Shown: positions 7,875 to 14,515 of the stretch, piece by piece
How positions within the stretch are numbered: the stretch's first letter is position 1
How the letters are laid out: each line of letters starts with the position of its first letter
Assembly: GCF_026130175.1 (NCBI RefSeq)
Contig: NZ_JAIGNI010000043.1
Coordinates: 1 to 52,673, forward strand
DNA: 52,673 nucleotides
From: Lyngbya sp. CCAP 1446/10
Lineage (GTDB): Bacteria > Cyanobacteriota > Cyanobacteriia > Cyanobacteriales > Microcoleaceae
Direction: 5' to 3'
Made by a program: the position numbers and the translations under genes
Notes under the pieces: generated by a model
What the model saw: only the letters and a program-made list of their open reading frames with translations
Databases searched by the model: none
What the model was told of the DNA's origin: nothing

Positions 7875-8082
7875 TAAGATCGATCTTATATCCATAGCGT
7901 ATTGCGCCATAGTAAGCGGTAGGGTGCGTCAGAAACATTAATTCTCAATCATTACTCCTAATCTAATTCGCTCCGCACCATCTATTCCAGAGGTGCGTCA
8001 GTTGTGAGATTGTGAGGAAAGTCACGAAAATTTAATTCTTCCCTCTTCCTTCTTCCTTCTTCCTTCTTCCCTGTTCCTTCGC

Positions 8083-8116
8083 AAAAAAACCGGCTTCTCA
8101 AAGAAACCGGATTTTT
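8083..8116. terminator. Hairpin at the end of crtR (palindrome family)
   Basis: AAAAAAACCGGCTTCT and AAGAAACCGGATTTTT form an imperfect hairpin immediately beyond the crtR stop, with a run of A/T on both sides so that it can end transcription leftwards. It is a member of the palindrome family at 5325 and 37699. Confidence 0.6.
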
Positions 8117-8118
8117 CG

Positions 8119-9009
8119 TCAATCATTAGCCTTCTTGTGATGCAGCCTAATCCCTAAAAAGATGTCATATATAAAACTCCAAAAATCCTTTTTACCTTCC
8201 AATATTCCCAGACTTTGAGGAGAACCCTTTTCATCTAATAGCGGCTTCACAGCTTCGTAAGCTGGCTGGTAATTGTACCAAGGAATTGAAGGCCACAAAT
8301 GATGAATCAGGTGATAGTTCTGCCCCAAAATTAAAATATTCAGAATTGGACTTGGATATACTCTGGCATTTTTCCAGCGATCGCGCTCGTGAAACGGACG
8401 GTGCGGCAAATAATCAAAAAATAACCCCAAGGCTAATCCCACCACCAAAGCAGGAGAAAACCAGAAATTCAGCACGTAACCCAAATGGTCGTATTGAATT
8501 GAGATATAAACCACTCCGATTACAAACAAGCGGCTAAAAAACCATTCCCAAAGTTCGTATTTCCGCCACAGTTTACGCTTAAAGAAGAAAATCTCGTGGT
8601 AAAAGAACCTTGCAGCAATCAACCACAGAGGCCCGCCAGTAGAGACATAATGGTCTGGATCGTTTTCTGGGTCATTGACGTGGGCGTGATGCTGCATATG
8701 TACCCGCGTAAATACGGGGTAAGCAAAGCCCAACATCAGCGCGCTACCATGTCCCAAAATAGCGTTAATTGTGCGATCGCGATGCGCTGAATGGTGAGAC
8801 GCATCGTGAATGACTGTTCCGGCCATATGCAAGGCCAGCACGTTCAGCGAAAAACAACACCAATCTGGCCAGTTTCCGTACCAGTAACCCACAAAGGAAA
8901 TCGCGATAATCGCTAATGCACTCAAAAACAACAGCAGCGTCGGATTCAAGTCACCCGGAGGACTCAGAAACTCTTTCGGCACTGTCAGTGGCCGTCCTGC
9001 CTCCGACAT
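8119..9009 (-). CDS. crtR: Beta-carotene hydroxylase CrtR
   Basis: A 296-residue membrane di-iron oxygenase of the fatty-acid-desaturase fold, recognised as the cyanobacterial CrtR type that adds hydroxyl groups to beta-rings (beta-carotene to zeaxanthin). Counting from the chosen start, histidine boxes are HDASHH (H68-H73, then H76), HMQHHAH (H104-H110) and NYHLIHHLW near the end, with an extra HRPFHE. Hydrophobic segments lie around 26-48 and 150-200. The opening VPKEFLSPPGDLNPTLLLF is characteristic. I start at the ATG at 9009 because AAGGAG lies 11 bp before it; a GTG 12 bp upstream overlaps that ribosome site. A related ketolase or desaturase is the alternative, but the match is strong. 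Confidence 0.9.
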   Translation of the reverse strand: MSEAGRPLTVPKEFLSPPGDLNPTLLLFLSALAIIAISFVGYWYGNWPDWCCFSLNVLALHMAGTVIHDASHHSAHRDRTINAILGHGSALMLGFAYPVFTRVHMQHHAHVNDPENDPDHYVSTGGPLWLIAARFFYHEIFFFKRKLWRKYELWEWFFSRLFVIGVVYISIQYDHLGYVLNFWFSPALVVGLALGLFFDYLPHRPFHERDRWKNARVYPSPILNILILGQNYHLIHHLWPSIPWYNYQPAYEAVKPLLDEKGSPQSLGILEGKKDFWSFIYDIFLGIRLHHKKAND

Positions 9010-9438
9010 CTTTGTTAACACTCCTTAATATTTCACCCTTGCGTAGTATAAGATATCAAGTCTCCAAATAGTAAAGTTTGGTAAAAAAACTGAGTTGGCT
9101 CAGAAGACACTAGCGCCTGCACCACAAGCAAAGTATTGCTGCTCGGAAACCATACCAATGCTAGATTAGTCAAAGGGCAGAGCAGCCCAACTCAAATAAA
9201 TGGGTATATCTGTATTTATGTCAAGCCTGGAATCGGAAATATTTTCAAAAAAGGGCGATCGCCAAGAAAAGATTACCGATCGGTAAAAAGTCAGATATTG
9301 TATATATTGGTCAATGCCTGCTGTTTTGACCACTATCAAAATTTTTAAGACTTGAGACTAGCGTCATTCCTTGTAGTAAAAGATGAAACGTTAGCCGAAA
9401 TTTAAACAAGAAATCCTCCAGCCACCCCATCTCAATTC
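9010..9438. other. Intergenic, 429 bp between divergent crtR and pyk, no gene
   Basis: Low-coding DNA with A/T tracts. It must contain two promoters facing apart. One HIP1-like site is present near 9258. A 70-codon frame at 9136 has no ribosome site and odd composition, so it is not called. No hairpin or repeat stands out. Confidence 0.5.
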
Positions 9439-11226
9439 ATGCAACCGTCAAAAGCCCTACGCCGAACTAAAATTGTCGCCACCATTGGCCCAGCCACATC
9501 CAACCCACAAGTGCTGCGGAACCTCATAGAAGCTGGTGCGACAACTTTGCGACTCAACTTTTCCCACGGAACAGAAGAAGACCACCAGCGCAGCATTCGC
9601 TTAATCCGGCAAACCTCCTTTGAACTCAACCAGCCGGTCGCCATCCTCCAGGATCTCCAAGGCCCAAAAATTCGTTTAGGGCGCTTTGAAACAGGCTCTA
9701 TAGTTGTCAAAAACGGCGATCCTTTCATTTTGACCAGCCGCCCGGTTGTCGGCACAGAGCTCATTTCTTCCGTCACCTACGAAACCCTAGCTTCGGAAGT
9801 CCCAGAGGGAGCCACGATTCTGCTCGACGACGGGAAAGTGGAAATGCGCGTCGAAAAAGTAGACCGTGGCGCGGGAGAACTCTACTGCCGCGTTGTCGTT
9901 GGTGGGCCGCTTTCCAACAACAAAGGCGTGAATTTTCCGGGAGTATACCTGTCAATTAAGGCGCTGACTGATAAAGACCGCAAAGATTTAATGTTCGGCC
10001 TCGACCAAGGTGTCGATTGGGTAGCCCTGAGTTTCGTGCGGAATCCCCAGGATATGCTCGAAATTAAAGAACTGATTGCCAGTGCGGGTAAGCAAGTACC
10101 GGTGATTGCTAAGATCGAAAAGCACGAGGCGATCGAACAAATGGAAGAAATTCTCGCCCTTTGCAACGGCGTGATGGTCGCCCGCGGCGATTTGGGCGTG
10201 GAACTACCCGCCGAAGACGTGCCGATTTTGCAAAAGCGGCTGATTGCGACTTCCAACCGCATGGGGATTCCGGTAATTACCGCTACCCAGATGCTCGACA
10301 GCATGGTCAACAATCCCCGTCCTACCCGCGCCGAGATTTCCGACGTGGCTAACGCCATTCTGGACGGAACTGATGCGGTAATGCTCTCCAATGAAACCGC
10401 TGTCGGCAACTTTCCTGTCGAAGCGGTGGCGACGATGGCGAGAATTGCCGTCCGCATCGAGAGGGAAGGAATTAGGGGCAATATTAGAAATGTAGAAGAT
10501 GTTGGTCGATCGATCACCAACGGCATCAGCCAAGCAGTCAGCCAAATCGCCGAACAGTTAAACGCCGCAGCGATTATGACGCTGACCAAAACCGGCTCTA
10601 CAGCCCGCAATGTCTCCAAATTTCGACCAAAAACTCCAATTTTGGCAATTACTCCCCACGTAGACGTAGCCCGACAACTGCAATTAGTCTGGGGAGTAAA
10701 ACCCCTGTTGGTGCTAGATTTGCCCTCCACAGGCCAGACATTTCAATCTGCGATCAATGTCGCCCAAGAAAAAGAATTATTGTCCGACGGAGATTTAGTG
10801 GTGATGACCGCCGGTACTCTGCAAGGGGTTGCCGGATCGACGGATTTGATCAAAGTTGAAGTAGTGACAGCGGTTTTAGGCAAAGGCACCGGTGTCGGTT
10901 TGGGCTCGGTAAGCGGGATGGCCAGGGTTGCTCGCACTGCTACGGATGTGGCGAATTTCCGCGCTGGCGACATTTTGGTAGTGGAGCGCACCAGCGCCGA
11001 TTTTGTGGAGATGATTCGCAAAGCCGCTGGTGTGGTGACGGAGGAGGAAAGTTTGACTTCTCACGCTGCGATTATCGGTTTGCGCTTGGGCGTGCCGGTG
11101 ATGGTGGGTGTGGAGAATGCGATGCGAATAATTCGGGACGGCACTATGCTGACGCTGGATATGCAGCGGGGTTTGGTTTATTCCGGGGCCAGAGCCGGCT
11201 CAAATGACGGGGAACTGGTTGTTTAA
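9439..11226 (+). CDS. pyk: Pyruvate kinase with C-terminal PEP-utiliser domain
   Basis: A 595-residue enzyme making pyruvate and ATP from phosphoenolpyruvate and ADP, the last glycolytic step. The start KIVATIGPATSNP, the substrate block VPVIAKIEKHEAIEQM (catalytic Lys) and MVARGDLGVELP, and the ITATQMLDSM loop are all intact. Regions: TIM barrel with inserted B domain about 6-345, allosteric C domain about 360-475, and a further PEPut-like domain about 490-585 with ESLTSHAAI. That extra domain, found in cyanobacterial and Bacillus-type enzymes, accounts for the length above 470. Monocistronic; it is followed by the tRNA-Thr gene. Confidence 0.96.
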   Translation: MQPSKALRRTKIVATIGPATSNPQVLRNLIEAGATTLRLNFSHGTEEDHQRSIRLIRQTSFELNQPVAILQDLQGPKIRLGRFETGSIVVKNGDPFILTSRPVVGTELISSVTYETLASEVPEGATILLDDGKVEMRVEKVDRGAGELYCRVVVGGPLSNNKGVNFPGVYLSIKALTDKDRKDLMFGLDQGVDWVALSFVRNPQDMLEIKELIASAGKQVPVIAKIEKHEAIEQMEEILALCNGVMVARGDLGVELPAEDVPILQKRLIATSNRMGIPVITATQMLDSMVNNPRPTRAEISDVANAILDGTDAVMLSNETAVGNFPVEAVATMARIAVRIEREGIRGNIRNVEDVGRSITNGISQAVSQIAEQLNAAAIMTLTKTGSTARNVSKFRPKTPILAITPHVDVARQLQLVWGVKPLLVLDLPSTGQTFQSAINVAQEKELLSDGDLVVMTAGTLQGVAGSTDLIKVEVVTAVLGKGTGVGLGSVSGMARVARTATDVANFRAGDILVVERTSADFVEMIRKAAGVVTEEESLTSHAAIIGLRLGVPVMVGVENAMRIIRDGTMLTLDMQRGLVYSGARAGSNDGELVV

Positions 11227-11276
11227 CAAGTTCTGAGTTAGGAGTTGTGGAGTTTTGAATTTAATTCTACAGCTTC

Positions 11277-11305
11277 TTGCTTTTTTATCGAAGTTATGCT
11301 ATAGT
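11277..11305 (+). promoter_or_regulatory. Promoter of the tRNA-Thr gene
   Basis: TTGCTT (11277-11282), a 17-bp spacer, then TATAGT (11300-11305), with TGC just before the -10 box giving an extended -10. The mature tRNA starts 15 bp further on. This is the clearest sigma-70 type promoter in the window. Confidence 0.75.
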
Positions 11306-11319
11306 CAAAAGTTGTTTGT

Positions 11320-11391
11320 GCCGATGTAGCTCAGGGGTAGAGTATTCGATTCGTAATCGAACGGTCGTGGGTTCAAATCCCACCATCGGCT
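11320..11391 (+). tRNA. trnT: tRNA-Thr (anticodon CGU)
   Basis: A complete cloverleaf: acceptor strands GCCGATG (11320-11326) and CATCGGC (11384-11390), D-arm GCTC/GAGT, anticodon stem TTCGA/TCGAA with loop TTCGTAA and anticodon CGT at 11352-11354, T-arm GTGGG/CCCAC with TTCAAAT loop, and discriminator T. It reads ACG codons for threonine. CCA is not encoded. It has its own promoter and is not embedded in an operon. Confidence 0.96.
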
Positions 11392-11816
11392 TTAAAAAAT
11401 TTCGACCTTTGGGTATTCTGGGGGTTAGCTGTTCCGCGAGGCGCTGGATCTGGATTTTGACGGGTAAGTTTGTTGTGTCGGTGTGGTTGGATGTGATTTA
11501 TGGGCGATCGCGTGAGAGAGTAAAGAAGTAGGGTGCGATCGCTCCAAATGGTAAAGTTTGATAGGTCGAGGGCGATCGTATGACTGAAAACAGGTGAGCC
11601 TGTGATTCCGGTATGGTTATATCGGATACAGCATTTGGCAAGTAGGTTAGCAGGGGAGAACGAGAGTGCTATTGCCTGTGTTGGGAGTGCTATTGCCTCT
11701 GTTGGAATAGTGCGCCTTGTCAGAGATACAAGGCTAGAGATACCAGAAAAAAAATTTAGCTTTTAAGCCTTTTTTAGGTTAAGATTAAGAAACAATAAAA
11801 GCCACTATATAGAAAA
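11392..11816. other. Intergenic, 425 bp after tRNA-Thr, no gene
   Basis: No convincing open frame; the 84-codon frame starting at 11277 runs straight through the tRNA and is rejected. A short duplicated phrase occurs at about 11665-11705 (GGGAGTGCTATTGCCT, then again TGCTATTGCCTCTG). No tRNA or palindrome beyond HIP1 sites is seen. The T-rich stretch near 11760-11815 probably carries the promoter of the next gene. Confidence 0.5.
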
Positions 11817-12875
11817 ATGTCTCTCGCACAACCCCCAGAAGCAAAAGCCACTATCCGCTTGATGGGTCAGGAAATGGAGAATTGTGAAGTCCCCATCGAA
11901 ATTTTAGTGCGTGTTCTAGGTGGATTGCAACAAATTATTTACCTACTCGCTACTGTCGAAGAAAAAGAGACAGTGAAACAACGATTTAAAGTGCCTTTGG
12001 AAATGCAGCAGCGTTATGCTTTACGTGCTAGCATTCCTCAACCTGGAAGCTATACCCTTCCTGTTGTGCTGAACTCAGGTTTTAATAGTCACGTGGGCAA
12101 TTATACAGCAATTATGGACAAACTGGAGGAATTTTTTTCCAGTTTAATCCATTCAAACTTTAACCAAGTTCAGGATATTTTCCCCGATTCTAAACTCAGG
12201 AATAGAGCTTTATTAGAAAGTAAAAGAATCCTACCAAAAGCCGGAGAAAATTGGAGTTTAGGATTTTCACTAGCTGATAGACCTGAATTAAATCTCACCA
12301 ACGAATCTACCGCTTATATCAATGATTGGCTCAATCAAGAATCCTCTGAAGATACTGTAATGACAGTCACAGGAGAACTAATTCGCATTGACTTTGATAA
12401 ACACACGGTAGTTTTAAAGTATCCACCTACTCATCAGGAAATCGAATGTTTTTACCTGGAAGAGTTAGAAGATTCAATGATTAAAAATCGTCGCCTGCCA
12501 ATCCAGGTAACAGGTCAGTTTACTTTGGATGCTGAGGGTCATCCTACTAAACTAACAGATGTTACCAGAATAGAACCTGTAGAACTATCTCCCATTATTC
12601 TGCGAGAAATTTCCTGGTTAGATAGAAAGCTTATTTGCAAAAATCCCCTAAGACTGACCCCTAAAATGGATGAAGATACCAGTCAATTATTTGTTGTTGA
12701 AGAACCTAACATAGGGATTGACGTTTTTGCTTATACTCGTAATGATTTAATTAATGAAATTAATGAACAAATTGTGATGATGTGGGATGAATATGCCAAA
12801 GCGAGTGTTGAGGATCTAGCCTCAGATGCTCAACATTTAAGAAAGCAGTTACTCAACCAAATTGAAGAGGTCTAG
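11817..12875 (+). CDS. Unknown 352-residue protein coupled to a HicA-like toxin
   Basis: I do not recognise a domain. The protein is soluble and acidic, with no signal peptide or membrane segment. It starts with a helical region containing ENCEVPIEILVRVLGGLQQI (about 21-40), has a central VTGELIRIDFDKHTVVLKYP and a related VTGQFTLDAEGHPTKLTDV, both beta-rich and looking like two small barrels, and ends in a helix NEINEQIVMMWDEYA. Its stop (12873-12875) is followed one base later by the ATG of a HicA-like gene, whose ribosome site lies inside this gene. It might be the antitoxin or a larger partner, although it is far longer than HicB. No clear ribosome site precedes its own ATG. Confidence 0.75.
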   Translation: MSLAQPPEAKATIRLMGQEMENCEVPIEILVRVLGGLQQIIYLLATVEEKETVKQRFKVPLEMQQRYALRASIPQPGSYTLPVVLNSGFNSHVGNYTAIMDKLEEFFSSLIHSNFNQVQDIFPDSKLRNRALLESKRILPKAGENWSLGFSLADRPELNLTNESTAYINDWLNQESSEDTVMTVTGELIRIDFDKHTVVLKYPPTHQEIECFYLEELEDSMIKNRRLPIQVTGQFTLDAEGHPTKLTDVTRIEPVELSPIILREISWLDRKLICKNPLRLTPKMDEDTSQLFVVEEPNIGIDVFAYTRNDLINEINEQIVMMWDEYAKASVEDLASDAQHLRKQLLNQIEEV

Positions 12876-12876
12876 A

Positions 12877-13242
12877 ATGCCACGCCCGAAATCAAAAGTT
12901 GAGTCTGGATTATTAAAAAAGGGATTTCAAGAGTCAGAAGGAGATCATCATTATTTCATTTACTTTACCCGAGACGGCAAAAAAACAGCAGTAAAAACTA
13001 AAACAAGCCATACAAAGAAGATGAAAGATATTCCTGATAATCTTTTGGGTCAAATGGCGAAACAGTGTTTTTTAGCAAAGCAACAATTTTTAGATTTGAT
13101 TGATTGTCCACTGACTCGAGAAGACTATGAAAAAATTCTCCAAGTCAAAGAAATTATAAATACTTCTGATACTTCACCATTTCCCCAAACTCCAGAAAAC
13201 AATGCTGACACTGGCCATCCACCCAAAGGGCCGACACCTTAA
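12877..13242 (+). CDS. HicA/YcfA-like mRNA interferase-type protein
   Basis: A 121-residue protein from the ATG at 12877, chosen because GAAGAGG ends 6 bp before it. The first 60 residues follow the HicA pattern: a helix then LLKKGFQESEGDHHYFIYF, with the paired histidines of the dsRBD-like toxin fold, then KKTAVKTKTSH. HicA proteins cut mRNA. Unlike classic HicA (about 60 residues) there is a helical extension with REDYEKILQVKEII. The last 25 residues are proline-rich and lie antisense to a cysteine-rich frame (13156-13378), so this tail is probably recent. The partner is the upstream 352-residue gene. Confidence 0.6.
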   Translation: MPRPKSKVESGLLKKGFQESEGDHHYFIYFTRDGKKTAVKTKTSHTKKMKDIPDNLLGQMAKQCFLAKQQFLDLIDCPLTREDYEKILQVKEIINTSDTSPFPQTPENNADTGHPPKGPTP

Positions 13243-13378
13243 ACCGCGCCCCACAATGAGGACACTCCGATCGCAACCTTAACCCATGCCTCCCACAGCC
13301 CTGCATCCCCTTAAACTGCCACTCAATCTTCTGACAAGGCGACTCCCCATAACAAGCCCCACATAACTCGGCTCTATT
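13156..13378 (-). pseudogene. Cysteine-rich zinc-ribbon C-terminal fragment, antisense to the HicA-like tail
   Basis: On the minus strand an open frame of about 70 codons, without an obvious start, ends at TAA at 13156. It contains AELCGACYGESPC, GCGRHGLRLRSECPHCGARF and ALWVDGQCQHCFLEFGEM, that is four CxxC/CxH-type zinc ligand pairs in regular order. This looks like the carboxy end of a larger protein with zinc ribbons, of the kind seen in transposition or helicase proteins; the parent is not identified. It begins inside the end of the channel gene and overlaps the HicA-like stop, so it is likely a remnant left by rearrangement. A short real gene cannot be ruled out. Confidence 0.4.
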
Positions 13379-14435
13379 ACTTCGGAGGGCGAGGGACGCG
13401 AGAACTCAGCGGGCTGAGGATTTGATTCAGGGCTCGCAATTGTTCAGCAGTACCCAAACAAATCAGCATATCTCCTCCTTCGATCGCAGTTTCTCCAGTT
13501 GGCCCCACAATCAAATGGCCGTCAGCCCGCCGCACTGCTAAAACTAAGGCCCCGGATTGCGATCGCAATTTGGCATTTCTCAAAGTTTCTCCGACGTAAA
13601 CACAACTATTCGGATCTACCAGAAATTCTTCCATGTAAAAAGAACTATCGGTTCCCGTCAGAACCCCATCTAAAAAATCCATCACTTGAGGGCGCAAAGC
13701 AGCCGCCGCCATGCGTTTTCCGCCCGTAATGTAGGGGGATACGACGGCATCGGCGCCGCCACGCTGCAACTTCTTTACAGCTTCTTCTGTGGTGGCGCGG
13801 GCGATCGCCCTTACCTTCGGATTCAGAGTTTTCGCCGACAGCACAGTGTATAAATTCTCAGCATCCGATGGCAAAGCTGCTACGATACAAATTGCGCGAT
13901 CGATCCCCACATTCAGCAAAATTTCGTCCAGCGTCGCGTCTCCCTGCACCGCCTTGTACCCCAGCGCCAAGGCAGCCTCGATCGAATGTATCGCCAAATC
14001 TACCACCACAAAAGGGATTTTTTCTGCTTCAAATTCCAAGGCAATCTGCCGGCCGGTGCGCCCAAAACCGCAGAGAATATAATGTCCGATCAAAGAATCT
14101 ACCAAACGCCGCTGCTGCCTAATTCTTGCTCCTTCTTGAAAATACCCTTGAATCAGCGCTTCTGTAAAGCGGTTAACGATATAACCAATCACCATCACAC
14201 CCATCAAAATCAAACACATGGTAAACATTCGCCCGCGGCTGCCCAGGGGGTGAATTTCGCCATAGCCGACAGTTGCTAAAGTAAATACAGTCATATAAAC
14301 TGCATCCAGCAAAGACCATTTTTCTACTTGCCAATACCAGAGAGTACCCGTGCATAAAACGCCACCAAGGGCGATCGCGCCGCCCCTTAACTCTTTTTCC
14401 AAATTCTGATACTTTTGCTCTTGAGTTGAATACAC
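13377..14435 (-). CDS. Potassium channel with RCK (TrkA-N/TrkA-C) domain
   Basis: A 352-residue two-helix K+ channel subunit. The pore carries the selectivity filter TVGYGE (residues 55-60) between membrane helices at about 20-34 and 70-90. A Rossmann RCK_N domain follows, with GFGRTG at 123-128 and an acidic strand end VVVD, and an RCK_C domain about 265-340. Channels of the MthK/Kch type form tetramers gated by ligands bound to the RCK ring. Only one pore is present, so it is not a Trk transporter. The gene is alone; its end overlaps a zinc-ribbon remnant on the same strand. Confidence 0.92.
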   Translation of the reverse strand: MYSTQEQKYQNLEKELRGGAIALGGVLCTGTLWYWQVEKWSLLDAVYMTVFTLATVGYGEIHPLGSRGRMFTMCLILMGVMVIGYIVNRFTEALIQGYFQEGARIRQQRRLVDSLIGHYILCGFGRTGRQIALEFEAEKIPFVVVDLAIHSIEAALALGYKAVQGDATLDEILLNVGIDRAICIVAALPSDAENLYTVLSAKTLNPKVRAIARATTEEAVKKLQRGGADAVVSPYITGGKRMAAAALRPQVMDFLDGVLTGTDSSFYMEEFLVDPNSCVYVGETLRNAKLRSQSGALVLAVRRADGHLIVGPTGETAIEGGDMLICLGTAEQLRALNQILSPLSSRVPRPPK

Positions 14436-14515
14436 CGATCGCCCTGACCTATTATTTATTAGCTGCTACATCTTAGACCAAGTTTCAAACTCCCAGATTT
14501 ATCTGTGGAGTAAAT

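Noticed and set aside
9136..9348. 70-codon frame between crtR and pyk
   Set aside because: No ribosome site, mixed basic composition and no recognisable domain; lies in a promoter region.
10204..10730. Long minus-strand frames inside pyk
   Set aside because: They are antisense shadows of a strongly conserved enzyme and show no independent ribosome site.
11277..11531. 84-codon plus-strand frame
   Set aside because: It runs through the tRNA-Thr promoter and the whole tRNA gene; no ribosome site, no family resemblance.
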